NCBI GenBank assembly: GCA_023269695.1 | Contig: JAHFPS010000004.1 | Span: 1-60,546, forward strand | Length of the DNA stretch: 60,546 nt | DNA from: Rickettsia sp. | Lineage (GTDB): Bacteria; Pseudomonadota; Alphaproteobacteria; Rickettsiales; Rickettsiaceae | Direction: 5' to 3' | Part shown: positions 29,612-40,418 of the stretch, piece by piece | Layout of the letters: each line of letters starts with the position of its first letter | Position numbering within the stretch: position 1 is the first letter of the stretch | Position numbers and translations under genes: made by a program | The notes under the pieces: generated by a model | Seen by the model: only the letters and a program-made list of their open reading frames with translations | Told to the model about the DNA's origin: nothing | Database searches by the model: none

Positions 29612-32506
29612 TTATTGTTTAGCACCCTTAGTATCAACTTTGGATCTAGCTTTATTACCCTTATCGAGTGCTTTATTCCTATCTTTTAATCTTTTACTAG
29701 CATCTTGCTTTATTGCATCTCTACCTGCTTTGTTTAAACCAACTTCTTTTAAAGCTCCTTGCTCCATTGCCGATGACATATTTTGCCCCATAGATGTAGC
29801 AGAAGGTCCAGCAGTACTAGTTAATTTTGCCACCATTTGACCAGAGAATTCAACATAACCATACATTCCATAGGCAATGATGATCAAGGCAATATAATGT
29901 TGCATATTCATGCCCATCATGCCAGAACGAGAATCCATTCCCCAAGGTACAAACCAATTGATACAAAAAATCTCTAAATTAGAAAGAATTGCAGGCAAAC
30001 CTGGGATAGCAGGAAATGGAATTTTTATAGGTAAAGCACATTTCCAACACACACTATAACCAGTTGTAAAATCCAAGTAAATTGTAAATAACTGAGTAAG
30101 TATAATAATTCCTGCCATTAAGATTACCGGCTCTATCATATATCTAAAAGTAAACCTCACCCAATTATCAAATAAATATCTCGTAAAATCAAATAACATG
30201 AACGTAAGAAACAATGGAGCTATACCAATTAATATAGCAATTGCCATAAATGCCATAATATAAACTGCCACCGCCCGAAGAACGGTAATGATTACTATAA
30301 TTATACTAATAAATAGTATAACAAAATAAATCAGTCCACTAAGACCCGTTGATAATAAAGATAGCACTTGACCAGCAAAAGTTTTACTAAATAATATTTT
30401 GCTCATTAATGCATCTAGGAACATAAAAGGATTTGATACCTTATTCGTAGATGAAAACATACTATAGCCACTCATATTTGAGATTATCCCGTCTGAAAAA
30501 TTAGTGACAAAATCAAATATATACTCGTTAAAAAATCTAAAAGTACTCTCGTTCATTAATCCACTAACTATAGCAATTTTTGCTATCCTAATTACCAAAT
30601 CCTGTTGATTGATTTTAACAATGCCTAGTAAAAACATTGCTCCGTATGACATAACGTAAAGAATTAATACTGCTTTTATATAGTTAAAAAAGTTACTACA
30701 AGTAGTAACTCCACCACCATAGCAGGTCATATTCTTAAAAATCGTCACCGCAGCACCCTTGATTTTTCCTTTTAATAACTCAAATAAAGGATTTATAACA
30801 CTAAAAGTAAAACTACCAACCTTTTGTGAGGTAAAAAATTGTACTCTGTACCTACCATAACTTTCTTTATAGTCTTCTTTTTTATTGTAAATTTTCATCC
30901 ATAGATATCCATTAGTATTAGTAGTAATTTTTGCATTACCATCTGCATCTACATCAATACCAGTAGGGTTAGGAGTATAAGCTGTGCCAGCTTTAGGTTT
31001 ATTAGGATTTTCGTCATATGGCACTACTAAATATTGTACTTTACCACGATTCTCTACAACATCATTAAAACTATTGCCATTATTTCTCCGACATTTAGTC
31101 TGCTTAATGTTTAACACATAACCACCAGTATTTTTGCTATAATCAGTATATTTTGACCATAAACGATATTGTAAATAGCTTTTTGCTTTATCGACTATAA
31201 TATCCTTACCGACAATACCCTTATAAATAATTTTATATTTACTATTACTATTAGCATCTTCATTTTTATCATTTGTTGTAGTATTTTTGTCTTTATCCTT
31301 TATTTTAGCAATTTGATAGCCTGTTCCTAAAGATTTTGCATTAGTCGGAGTCTCAGTACTATCCATCCTATGTAATAGACCTGTTGGACCATCGGCAGAA
31401 TACCAAAAATATCGTTTATTTTGGTATTCCCCTTGTATATAGTCTTTGTCTTTAATATCATGGTTAACATCGGGGCATGTACGAGATGCAGCACTAGAAT
31501 TGTAAGAACATTCAGGATGAAAATTAGTAAATAAATTATTAACATTATCAACATTCTTAGACGGCGGATATGTAAAAGACCCTTTATCTAGATAAGGTTC
31601 TGGTGCTGGACTCATAACATTAGCCCAAAAAGGCTCCTTTTTACATATTTCTTTCCAGTAAGTAAAGCGATTACCAGTTATTTTGTCTACTACGTTACAT
31701 ACTATATCATCTAGCTTCCAATCGTATGGCTTACTCCAACACACCCTCTCTGGCTTAACATTAACACAATCATTTGGATTGTCACAATCTTTTGGCAATT
31801 TACAATCACTAACATACTCCCCAGAATATATTGAATATCTACCACATAATGGGCTGTATTCTCTCTTCCCTTCCGAGCAATTTTCCTGTTCTATAACATT
31901 TTTAAATTCACCATCTTGCTTAACAAGCTTAAAGATATTTTTTACACTAACCATACCTGTCAGTTTCTTTTGATCCGGCAAAATTGATATTACAACCTTA
32001 TCATTAATAAACAATTCAGCTATATTCCGCCATTCATCAGTTTTAGCATCAAAAATTAAGGATAGCGGTTCTACATTAGTTTCTTCAACTCTAGGAATGG
32101 CAACTCTGTGCTTATAATTATCCAAATCTGAAGGTTGTTGAATATTATGTTTTGGTACATATGCTCTACAAAGGCTTATATTACCTTTTATTTCAAACTT
32201 AATCTCCTGTCCATCTGTAACAGCTAGGTTAGTATTTAACCATTCTCCGTAATGGTTAGGATCATACTCAGTCTCAAACGAACCATCTGGTCTTGTTTTG
32301 CTAATAACAGTATGGTTTGCTGTTGCGTTAAGCATCACTGTATTAGTAATACTATCGGTATTACCGCCCTTTGTGTCGTCATATCTATAAAGGCAACCAT
32401 CAGTAATTTTTACTGATCCTATCATCGCAAGCACTACCAGAACAAAGCTAACCAATAAAGCAATTAGACCTAGTAACATTATAAGTTTTGATAAATTTCC
32501 TTTCAT
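29612..32506 (-). CDS. virB6: VirB6 paralog, third of the tandem set (RvhB6c-type)
   Basis: VirB6/TrbL-family protein of 964 residues. An N-terminal anchor (about residues 8-32) is followed by some 580 exported residues with many cysteines (for example CNVVDKITGNRFTYWKEICK), suggesting disulfides. The membrane core lies at about 610-920, with AVLILYVMSYGAMFLLG and LFLTFMLFDFTRYLFDNWV. The tail is short and basic (SKRLKDRNKALDKGNKARSK). A composite repeat of about 360 bp separates it from B6b; its start (ATG at 32506) lies close to the repeat edge. Confidence 0.9.
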   Translation of the reverse strand: MKGNLSKLIMLLGLIALLVSFVLVVLAMIGSVKITDGCLYRYDDTKGGNTDSITNTVMLNATANHTVISKTRPDGSFETEYDPNHYGEWLNTNLAVTDGQEIKFEIKGNISLCRAYVPKHNIQQPSDLDNYKHRVAIPRVEETNVEPLSLIFDAKTDEWRNIAELFINDKVVISILPDQKKLTGMVSVKNIFKLVKQDGEFKNVIEQENCSEGKREYSPLCGRYSIYSGEYVSDCKLPKDCDNPNDCVNVKPERVCWSKPYDWKLDDIVCNVVDKITGNRFTYWKEICKKEPFWANVMSPAPEPYLDKGSFTYPPSKNVDNVNNLFTNFHPECSYNSSAASRTCPDVNHDIKDKDYIQGEYQNKRYFWYSADGPTGLLHRMDSTETPTNAKSLGTGYQIAKIKDKDKNTTTNDKNEDANSNSKYKIIYKGIVGKDIIVDKAKSYLQYRLWSKYTDYSKNTGGYVLNIKQTKCRRNNGNSFNDVVENRGKVQYLVVPYDENPNKPKAGTAYTPNPTGIDVDADGNAKITTNTNGYLWMKIYNKKEDYKESYGRYRVQFFTSQKVGSFTFSVINPLFELLKGKIKGAAVTIFKNMTCYGGGVTTCSNFFNYIKAVLILYVMSYGAMFLLGIVKINQQDLVIRIAKIAIVSGLMNESTFRFFNEYIFDFVTNFSDGIISNMSGYSMFSSTNKVSNPFMFLDALMSKILFSKTFAGQVLSLLSTGLSGLIYFVILFISIIIVIITVLRAVAVYIMAFMAIAILIGIAPLFLTFMLFDFTRYLFDNWVRFTFRYMIEPVILMAGIIILTQLFTIYLDFTTGYSVCWKCALPIKIPFPAIPGLPAILSNLEIFCINWFVPWGMDSRSGMMGMNMQHYIALIIIAYGMYGYVEFSGQMVAKLTSTAGPSATSMGQNMSSAMEQGALKEVGLNKAGRDAIKQDASKRLKDRNKALDKGNKARSKVDTKGAKQ

Positions 32507-32523
32507 ACGATAATATCCAAGTT

Positions 32524-32884
32524 GTAGCTAACCCGATTAGTATTTATCCATAACAAACTGAAGTCATTGCGAGGAGCTACTTTAGTAGCGACGAAGCAAT
32601 CTAATGAATGTGGATTGCCACTACACTCACGTGGTCTCGCAATGACGGAAGTATTCTTAACGTCATTGCGAGAAGGCGTGAGCCGACGAAGCAAACCATT
32701 TCTAACCACTTTTATGGATTGCTTCGTCGCCACTACAGTAGCTTTTCGCAATGACATTTGGCTACACACCAATCTCACTAATTTGTGTACATCGCCTAGC
32801 TTGGACTGCTTCGTCTTTACTAATAGTAGCTCCTTGCTAATAAACGTTTGTGAATTTAGCGTAATGTTAGTCGGGTTGTCTATA
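32524..32884. repeat. Composite repeat cluster within the virB6 series
   Basis: Bounded by TAGCTAACCCGATTAG and GTTAGTCGGGTTGTCTATA. Internally it has several arms: GTCATTGCGAGGAGCTAC, GTGGTCTCGCAATGACGG, GTCATTGCGAGAAGGCG, AGCTTTTCGCAATGACA and TAGCTCCTTGCTAATAAACG. It looks like two or more copies joined or nested. It begins five bases beyond the stop codon of B6b, so it separates the two genes without breaking either. The open frames inside are repeat sequence. Confidence 0.85.
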
Positions 32885-32888
32885 ATCA

Positions 32889-34931
32889 TCATCCACCACC
32901 TCCAGAACCCATACCACCGCCACCTGAACCCATACCGCCACTATCTCCACCACCTGAACCCATACCACCACCATCTCCACCACTACCTGAATCTTTTGCT
33001 TCTTCCCCACCTTTCCTTGGTTTTGCTACAGGATTTTTTGCCGGCATTTTTCCGCCTGAGTTTCCTGAAGCACTTGAAATAAAGTCTACCCCTTTCTTAA
33101 CCATGTCAACTATCTTAGTAGGACTGGCTGTTACAGAATCCATGATAGGACCACCAGTAATCTCAGCTGCAAACTGACCAATTGATTTTGAGAAATAATA
33201 GAAAATAATTGAGAAAACTAATACATAGAGTAATTCTACCATCAGTGATAAGATATCCATAACAATTGATTTAATTGGGAAAAGAATTAAAAGATGTTTC
33301 TCCCAACCTAATCCTGAATAATATTGTAATAATTTATATCCAGCACTATTTTTACAATCTTCAGGTTCACTATTTGGTAATCTAAGCTCAAAAGTACTAA
33401 ACCGAACCTCATTATGGACATAGTCATGCCTCTTAAACTGACAATTCTTGTATATTGCCGAATCATACATAGTGAGTAACAAGGCAATAAAACCAGCCAC
33501 CACTGCAGGCTGCACTGCACAAGATATACAGATTTTTAGCCATGCATCAAAATATGCTTTGGTTCTGGTAAATAAAACCATAGGAATAAATATAGGGGAA
33601 ATATAGGTCATGACATATATGGTAACCAAACATACTAGATAGTGTGTTAAAAAATATAAAATTATTGACACGAATATTACAGAAAATATTATTCCAGATG
33701 CTACTATTATTATATTGCCAGATAAGAAAAAACCAAATAGTACGGTAAAGAATCTGAATGCTCCCACTTTACCTAAGGCATCCGGAGCTTCATTTCCAGG
33801 TTTTTTAAATTCTTCAATAGCAGTACCTTCAGTTTTTCCCGCCACACTATTATTTAAAATAGCTTCTGTATTATAGATTAACCCCATACCAAAATAATAA
33901 GCTATTCGACAATCAACAGCATCCCAAAGTGCATAAAAACTATAACCATTTTTATACTTCTTAGCATCAAACTCACATAATCCTCTAGAACCACCAGCAT
34001 TAAAAACTATTTGGGCAAATTGTGGAGTAAGTTCAGTAAGTAATGGTAAACCATACTGCAACATACCGTTTTCGGTAGTTTCTTTACCATCCTTAAAATA
34101 GGCTGGTCCAAGACCTGTAGCAAAATAAGTAACAACTATTAGCTTCATAACAAAAGTTGCTATTTTATCTAGATTACCATATTCTTTGCTTAGAATCATA
34201 TTAACAGCAAAAAACATAACATATAATATTAACGCTGCCCTAATAGATACTTTCAAAGATTCTTGGAATTTTGAAAAGGGATTAAGGGCAGTCAAACTAA
34301 CCTTATCATTCTTGGGATCACAACTACTATAACGGAAAAAAACTTTATCAAGAGTTTCTTTTAAACAATCTACAGCTAACCCAGAAAAATTAAATAATGA
34401 CTGACTTCTTGTAGTACCCATATAACAAGTCTTACCTATGTTCCGACATTGTTCACCTGGTGGCGGTACTGGAGCTGGCGTGTTAGTAGGCTTACAAGCT
34501 AATGGAAGTTGCCCTTTTGAGGTAGGCATGACTAAGCATAATCTTTTATTAACAATTTTTACTGTCAAAATAATATCCTTCAATAAGGTGTTACTACCTA
34601 AATCAGGATTATGATCAGTGCTTAACTCACTAAGACTCTTAAATTCATCTAAATCAAGAGTAATAACTTTACATTCTGGAGAACTCCCCTCTTTATTTTT
34701 TAGACAAAATTTAAATTCTGAATCATTTGGATCGCAAGCACCAGGAGTGTCAGTCATATCAATACTAAACATAATATGACCGTAAGCAGTATTCTGTTTT
34801 AAATAATCATCTATTTCAAATGAAGCTAATGGACACAGATCTCCATAACCAGCAAAAACCTCAGCTGAAAAAAATATCAAACAAAATTGTATAAAAACTT
34901 GTATGACTTTATGAACTTTCATCAGAGCCAT
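32889..34931 (-). CDS. virB6: VirB6 paralog, second of the tandem set (RvhB6b-type)
   Basis: VirB6/TrbL-family protein of 680 residues, the shortest of the five. A signal peptide ends near AEVFAGYGD. The membrane core (about residues 230-600) includes RAALILYVMFFAVNMILS, YISPIFIPMVLFTRTKAYF and AVQPAVVAGFIALLL. The C-terminus is a glycine-rich tract of tandem GGGMGSGG-type units coded by short DNA repeats (about 32890-32990). The start overlaps B6a by 23 bases; a second Met three codons in is an alternative. The Gly-rich tail ends directly before a repeat cluster, so it may vary in length between strains. Confidence 0.9.
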   Translation of the reverse strand: MALMKVHKVIQVFIQFCLIFFSAEVFAGYGDLCPLASFEIDDYLKQNTAYGHIMFSIDMTDTPGACDPNDSEFKFCLKNKEGSSPECKVITLDLDEFKSLSELSTDHNPDLGSNTLLKDIILTVKIVNKRLCLVMPTSKGQLPLACKPTNTPAPVPPPGEQCRNIGKTCYMGTTRSQSLFNFSGLAVDCLKETLDKVFFRYSSCDPKNDKVSLTALNPFSKFQESLKVSIRAALILYVMFFAVNMILSKEYGNLDKIATFVMKLIVVTYFATGLGPAYFKDGKETTENGMLQYGLPLLTELTPQFAQIVFNAGGSRGLCEFDAKKYKNGYSFYALWDAVDCRIAYYFGMGLIYNTEAILNNSVAGKTEGTAIEEFKKPGNEAPDALGKVGAFRFFTVLFGFFLSGNIIIVASGIIFSVIFVSIILYFLTHYLVCLVTIYVMTYISPIFIPMVLFTRTKAYFDAWLKICISCAVQPAVVAGFIALLLTMYDSAIYKNCQFKRHDYVHNEVRFSTFELRLPNSEPEDCKNSAGYKLLQYYSGLGWEKHLLILFPIKSIVMDILSLMVELLYVLVFSIIFYYFSKSIGQFAAEITGGPIMDSVTASPTKIVDMVKKGVDFISSASGNSGGKMPAKNPVAKPRKGGEEAKDSGSGGDGGGMGSGGGDSGGMGSGGGGMGSGGGG

Positions 34932-37900
34932 CTTTTTTTATTTTTACATTGGTTCTATCAGCTATATCTTGCTTATCTAGTCTATTTTTAAGAGATTTTT
35001 CTTTGAAATCTCTGAATGCCTGTTCCTCTAATTTAGCATTTCTATCTTTTATCTCACGATTTCTTATTTCTTGTTTAACATAACCAGCTTCTCCGGGTTG
35101 TACGGTGTGATTTTCCATTTCTCTTGGAGTTTTAGGAAGTAATCCATATGATTTTTGCTCTTTTGATGATGCCAATGTAGGATTTGCTTTATCTAGTGTT
35201 TTTCCTAATTCTTGTTTATTTGTAGCTACCTGTGGTGATTTATTAATAGGACTCTCTGTTTCTACTATTTTAGTAGTTGAAGGTAGAACAAGTTCGCTAG
35301 CCTCCAAATTAACTCTTGATTCCTTTGAAGACCCTGCTGCACTTGAAGAACCTCCTTCATTCACACCAGCTGTAGTAGCTTCTGTGATATGACGGATTGG
35401 CAGAGAAGCTCCACTACTACCTAAAGACTTAATCGCTCCTCCCACTGCACCAGTAGCCCCAGCTGAACCACCGGTGCTTACGGTATCTCCTCCTGATTCG
35501 CCACCAGTAGCTTTACCACCTTCAGCTAATCCACCGCTACCACCACTACCTCCACCATCACTTCCTCCACCCATCATATCCTTAGCTCCAGCCCCCCCTC
35601 CTCCGGCTGCTCCCATTTTTCCAGCTGCTCCAATAGCAGCCATACCAGCTTTAAATATTGCTTGCGGATGAATGGCAACACTACTAAGCGACACACCTTC
35701 AGTCATATCAGCTGCAAATTCCGCTAATTTAGCACTGAGGTGATACATTAAATACAAAGTAAAGCAGGCAGTAATTAACGCTAGAGCAATATTCTTAATT
35801 TTCTCAAAAACTAATTTTGGCGATATAAAGAACATACCGGGACCCATAATAATACCCTGCAGAAACTGGTATTTAGATAAATGATCACTTGTACTACCAC
35901 CACCTGGTTTTTCTTTGACCATCTCATTTAGATTATCTGTAACAAAACTAGCAACTGTTTGAAGTGGATTATTAAGCATATAACCCAAACTATTCTTACA
36001 ACTTTTAGCTTCGTCTTCAGTATATTTACGCCAATCATTATCAACAAAAAATATTTTTACAGTTCTTTTGCCATCACCACCACTTTCTATACTATTTTTT
36101 ATAGTTTTACTTGTATATTTACAGTGACCATAAAAACCAAAATCGTAAACCGAAAACATCATAATCATGAAGGTTATCACAACCATAGGTTGTAATAAAA
36201 ATGATATTAGTAATTTTACCCATGATTCGAAGTAACCACGAGTATATTCAAATAAAAACATTGGTACAAAAAGAGGAGCTAAAACACCCAATATTACTAT
36301 AGATATCATGCACATCACTGTAGCATTCACCATAAATGCTCCAACAGAAATCACTAATAAAGGATAAGAAAGTGCTAAAGATACTAGGGTCATGTTACCT
36401 GAAATAATAGCAGGAATCAGTAAATATACATAAGGTGGAGCTGAGAAACTAAAAAAGTCAAAACTTTTGAAATCACGATTTTTATATAGATTTTCTACCA
36501 GTAGGGTTGATAGGATATCTAATCCCAAATAATGACTTACTCGACAATCCAATGCATCCCATAATGGCATATAAGAAAGACTTTTATCGTGGTAATCTTC
36601 GGGATTAAATTTACACAACTCTGATGGAGAAGCATTAATAACCCAACCACCAAGTGTATCTATTCCTCCTAATAACAAAGGAAAAGCCCACTGCACCATA
36701 CCATCTAGTCGATTATAGTCAGAACTACCAGGATTTATATTTATACCTACAGAGAAATAGGTTACAAATAACATTTTTAATATAAAATTAATTATTTCAT
36801 TTTTAGGCGGAATGTCACCAGAAAGTATGATTTTAAAACCAAAGAAAATTACATATATAGTTAATAAAGCGGTGACAGTTCTGTGCATATTACGTTGGAA
36901 TTGAAATAACACACTACTTTCCCTTTTGCTGGAATTAATCACTTTATTAACATCATCAAATGTACAAACTTCTCTACTGATTAGTAATCTTGCTGTCATT
37001 TCTTTTATACATTCTATCAATGGTGAAGAGATGACTATGGCTGTCTTAGAATTCTCATAAGCCTTTTGATAACAACTGGAAGATGAAAAACCACAATCAA
37101 CTATTGCCATTGGGTCAGTAGGGATATTATGACTTTCTTCAGCCTTGCTGTCATTATGACCCATAAAAGATCCATACATAGATTCAGGGTAAGGTTCTCT
37201 AACATACTTACAACCAACCGCCACCCAATCTGCTAATATAGTGGGAGCAGCTACACACATAGTATCCTTTTGCTTTATTACTTTAAAATAAACTGGCAAA
37301 AGTACATCCCACATTACATCGGTATAACCATCTTTCTTGCCCTCATAAATAATATGGAATTTGCCCTTATCGCTTTTCCAAGCATCCATAATATCATTCC
37401 ACGGATCAGAACCGGTTAATACGGCTTTAGCAATAGCAATAGCAGCCTTGGCTATTGCCTCCACCCTAACCTTTGCTAGCCAAATATTATTGCAAAATGC
37501 AAAGGTTAATTTGGGATCTTTTGGATCAATTCTATTCCTTCTTGCACATTGCCCTCCAGGGTAAGATTTGTCAAATAATTCATGGTCATTTATTTTAAGA
37601 CGTAGCATCGTATTGGCATAAACTCCTGGCGAAATTATATTAGCAGTAGCAAAGGAAAGAAGTGATCCTGGTATACAAGTGTGAGAAAATTCCGTACGTA
37701 ATAAGTCACCAATACCCTGAGTTTCACAGGTTAAACCTTTAAGAATATCAATTATAGTGTCTAAAGTACCTTTTTCTTCTGCATAACTATTATGGATAAT
37801 AGTAAAATTTAGTGTACTACATAAAATTAATATCCTAACAAATGTTTTAGCACCATAAAATAAAACTTTTCTAGAACTCTGCAGCATCCTTGAAAATTTC

Positions 37901-37977
37901 ATCAATAAAAACAATAACCAACTAACACTGAAGTTACAGTATAATAGAATTAATAATTTTCTATATTTGTAATGCAT
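34909..37977 (-). CDS. virB6: VirB6 paralog, first of the tandem set (RvhB6a-type)
   Basis: VirB6/TrbL-family protein of 1022 residues. A hydrophobic N-terminus ends in a probable signal cleavage region (NSYAEEKG); a later Met at residue 26 is an alternative start. About 330 exported residues precede the membrane core (about 350-790), with TALLTIYVIFFGFKIILSG, LAPLFVPMFLFEYTRGYF and LQPMVVITFMIMM. The C-terminal 230 residues are low in complexity: first glycine-rich (GGGSDGGGSGGSGG), then charged. It lies seven bases after virB4 and overlaps B6b, so the series is one operon. Confidence 0.9.
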   Translation of the reverse strand: MHYKYRKLLILLYCNFSVSWLLFLLMKFSRMLQSSRKVLFYGAKTFVRILILCSTLNFTIIHNSYAEEKGTLDTIIDILKGLTCETQGIGDLLRTEFSHTCIPGSLLSFATANIISPGVYANTMLRLKINDHELFDKSYPGGQCARRNRIDPKDPKLTFAFCNNIWLAKVRVEAIAKAAIAIAKAVLTGSDPWNDIMDAWKSDKGKFHIIYEGKKDGYTDVMWDVLLPVYFKVIKQKDTMCVAAPTILADWVAVGCKYVREPYPESMYGSFMGHNDSKAEESHNIPTDPMAIVDCGFSSSSCYQKAYENSKTAIVISSPLIECIKEMTARLLISREVCTFDDVNKVINSSKRESSVLFQFQRNMHRTVTALLTIYVIFFGFKIILSGDIPPKNEIINFILKMLFVTYFSVGININPGSSDYNRLDGMVQWAFPLLLGGIDTLGGWVINASPSELCKFNPEDYHDKSLSYMPLWDALDCRVSHYLGLDILSTLLVENLYKNRDFKSFDFFSFSAPPYVYLLIPAIISGNMTLVSLALSYPLLVISVGAFMVNATVMCMISIVILGVLAPLFVPMFLFEYTRGYFESWVKLLISFLLQPMVVITFMIMMFSVYDFGFYGHCKYTSKTIKNSIESGGDGKRTVKIFFVDNDWRKYTEDEAKSCKNSLGYMLNNPLQTVASFVTDNLNEMVKEKPGGGSTSDHLSKYQFLQGIIMGPGMFFISPKLVFEKIKNIALALITACFTLYLMYHLSAKLAEFAADMTEGVSLSSVAIHPQAIFKAGMAAIGAAGKMGAAGGGGAGAKDMMGGGSDGGGSGGSGGLAEGGKATGGESGGDTVSTGGSAGATGAVGGAIKSLGSSGASLPIRHITEATTAGVNEGGSSSAAGSSKESRVNLEASELVLPSTTKIVETESPINKSPQVATNKQELGKTLDKANPTLASSKEQKSYGLLPKTPREMENHTVQPGEAGYVKQEIRNREIKDRNAKLEEQAFRDFKEKSLKNRLDKQDIADRTNVKIKKDGSDESS

Positions 37978-37984
37978 AAATTAA

Positions 37985-40402
37985 CTAAAGTGACTTTACT
38001 TCCTCATAAAATATAGGCAACCATTTTTCAGGATCATCACCATGTTGTTCTCTAATCCGATCCAGCAACAACACTGTTTCAACTCGACCAGAAAGAACAT
38101 TGATAATATTAGTCATACCATCTAAATTTATTTTAGCAACAACCGCATCTACTCCTTGTTTTATTAAAAAATAACGCGATGTTGGATCTGTAGTTTTTAT
38201 TAAAATATATTCACGTTGACTAAGCATAAAGGCACTACGATAAACATCGGTTGCCTTAAGGTTTGGTAAGAATATTTGTGTCGCAGTTTGTTGAATTAAA
38301 GTATCACTAATCCTACTTTTAGCTGCATCTTCAACACTTTGAGTAGCAAAAATTACAAAAGTATTTAACTTACGCAAAACTTTTAGCCAGTCCTTAATTT
38401 TCGGAGCAAATACCGGATTATCAATCAAAGCCCATGCCTCATCAAGAACTATCATAGTTCTTTGACCATCTAAAGAAATATTAATTCTATGGAAAATATA
38501 TAATAATACAGGAGCAAGACTAACTGGATCTTTTAACAATTCAGTCATATCAAAGCCAAATACTCGAGCTTTCTGCAAATCAATATTATCTGTCTCGTTA
38601 TCAAATATTTTAGCATGAGAACCTCTACCAACCCACATAGCAATCCTACCTGCCAAACTATTAGGACCATCGATACCCAAAAATGCTACAACATTTTTTA
38701 ATCTTCTATCTTTCTTTTCCAACTTAAAATTACCACTTACTGCTTGAGATAGAGTCTTATTATCTTCTGATGATAACGACTCTCCATTAGAAGTAACCAA
38801 TACTTTAAGCCACTCTAATATAAACGTTCTATTCTCCCCAGTATCATCAAGTTGCAAAGGATTAAAGTTACATCCCCCTTCCGGATCAATTGTGGTATAC
38901 ACCCCATTAAGTGACCTAATAAATATCTCAGCACCGTGATCTTTATCAAAAAAGAACATTCTAGGGGTAAATTTTTGTGCTTGTGCACATAAAAAATTCA
39001 TTAGCACTGTTTTACCAGCCCCAGTTGGACCAATGATCAAAGTATGCCCAACATCCCTAACATGAAAACTAAAATAAAAAGGTGTACCTGAAGTAGTATC
39101 AAGCACAGTCACATATTCTCCCCAGTGATTATTAAAAACCTTACCTAATGGATAATTATGCATAGATGCAAAACTAACCATGTTTAAAGTATTTATAGTC
39201 GAGCCTCTTACTATATAATCCATATTTCCAGGAAGCTGTCCCCAATAGCTTGGCTCCATATTAATTCTTTCCCTAACAGGTTGAATTCCAGAATTGGAGA
39301 GTTCAACAGAAGCCATAGATAGTGTATCCTCAAGGGATTTTAAATTACTATCAGAGCATAGAAGTGAAAAGTGGTGTTCTCCAAAACCAATATCACCACT
39401 AGTAGCCATATCAAGGGCTTGAGATATTTCAGCGACTTGTGATACCGCCTTATCCTCTGCTTGAATCATCCTCTTCTGCTGTAGCTGCATTTTACTAACC
39501 GCTACTGTTCTATTAGCAAAAATGAAACTCTGAGTCATAACAAACTCAAAAGGCATTTGTAAAAACCCATCAAACATACCAGCCGATGTGGATGGTCCAT
39601 ACTCTAAAATACTTAATATACCGGCATATCTTCTGCCCGCTGGACCACGTGCTTCTATAGATCTAGAACCAAAAAATAATCTATGGGTTGGAAGATATTG
39701 GTCTATTGAACTTCTTGGAACGACCATTTGCATTGAAGATCCACAATTTACAAGAGTACCGAGAAACTCCATAATATCACAACAATAACCACTAGTAGAT
39801 TTGCGTACACCAAGTAGCACGGCACCGTAACTATGGAATGTATTAACTACTCTAGAGGACATTTCTCGCAAACTTTCCTGCATCTCTCGCATGTCATTTT
39901 CCCAAGCCAATTTATTAGATTTTTGCATTAGCTTTTTAATTAGGTACTCGATTACAGCAACTCCAGCTTTATCTGGTCGATAAAGGATACTAACGTACAA
40001 CTCATTAAAAAACGACCTAGAACCCGCATGTTTCTTACGCCATTCATTTGATAAATAAGTTGTGAAATCATTAGGTACTTTTATGGTAGGGTCAGAGCTA
40101 TATTCCAACCCATCAAAAATCACTGGTCTACGCCTTCTGATCGTGTGGAAATACATCACAATATTGCCTGATGACATATTTTTAAGTAAAGAATTCCTGA
40201 TATTTTTTTTAATATCTAAATCTTCATCATCAGCTGTTTCAAAGGAAAACCCCCCTATCTTTACTACTTGTAATAATTCGTTATTTTTGGTTAGGATAGT
40301 ATTACTATCCCAATGGCACCTATAAGGAATAAAATGAGAAGTAGGTTTTTCTTTTCTAGATCTCGACTCTTTGGCTGTTCTTGTTATAGATAATTTTATC
40401 AT
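37985..40402 (-). CDS. virB4: Type IV secretion ATPase VirB4 (RvhB4a-type)
   Basis: Large ATPase at the inner-membrane base of the secretion channel. The 805 residues show the CagE/TrbE/VirB4 N-terminal domain (about 1-430) and a RecA-like C-terminal domain with Walker A GPTGAGKT and Walker B MIVLDEAWALID. Both ATP motifs are intact, as expected for the active one of the two rickettsial VirB4 copies. It follows virB3 by 16 bases and precedes the first virB6 by seven. Confidence 0.96.
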   Translation of the reverse strand: MIKLSITRTAKESRSRKEKPTSHFIPYRCHWDSNTILTKNNELLQVVKIGGFSFETADDEDLDIKKNIRNSLLKNMSSGNIVMYFHTIRRRRPVIFDGLEYSSDPTIKVPNDFTTYLSNEWRKKHAGSRSFFNELYVSILYRPDKAGVAVIEYLIKKLMQKSNKLAWENDMREMQESLREMSSRVVNTFHSYGAVLLGVRKSTSGYCCDIMEFLGTLVNCGSSMQMVVPRSSIDQYLPTHRLFFGSRSIEARGPAGRRYAGILSILEYGPSTSAGMFDGFLQMPFEFVMTQSFIFANRTVAVSKMQLQQKRMIQAEDKAVSQVAEISQALDMATSGDIGFGEHHFSLLCSDSNLKSLEDTLSMASVELSNSGIQPVRERINMEPSYWGQLPGNMDYIVRGSTINTLNMVSFASMHNYPLGKVFNNHWGEYVTVLDTTSGTPFYFSFHVRDVGHTLIIGPTGAGKTVLMNFLCAQAQKFTPRMFFFDKDHGAEIFIRSLNGVYTTIDPEGGCNFNPLQLDDTGENRTFILEWLKVLVTSNGESLSSEDNKTLSQAVSGNFKLEKKDRRLKNVVAFLGIDGPNSLAGRIAMWVGRGSHAKIFDNETDNIDLQKARVFGFDMTELLKDPVSLAPVLLYIFHRINISLDGQRTMIVLDEAWALIDNPVFAPKIKDWLKVLRKLNTFVIFATQSVEDAAKSRISDTLIQQTATQIFLPNLKATDVYRSAFMLSQREYILIKTTDPTSRYFLIKQGVDAVVAKINLDGMTNIINVLSGRVETVLLLDRIREQHGDDPEKWLPIFYEEVKSL

Positions 40403-40418
40403 TTTGTTATTTTATTCT

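Noticed and set aside
32503..33082. Open frames in the gap between VirB6c and VirB6b
   Set aside because: They translate composite repeat sequence and the antisense of the VirB6b tail.
35474..35671. Plus-strand Pro-rich frame
   Set aside because: It is the antisense shadow of the glycine-rich C-terminal tail of the VirB6a gene.
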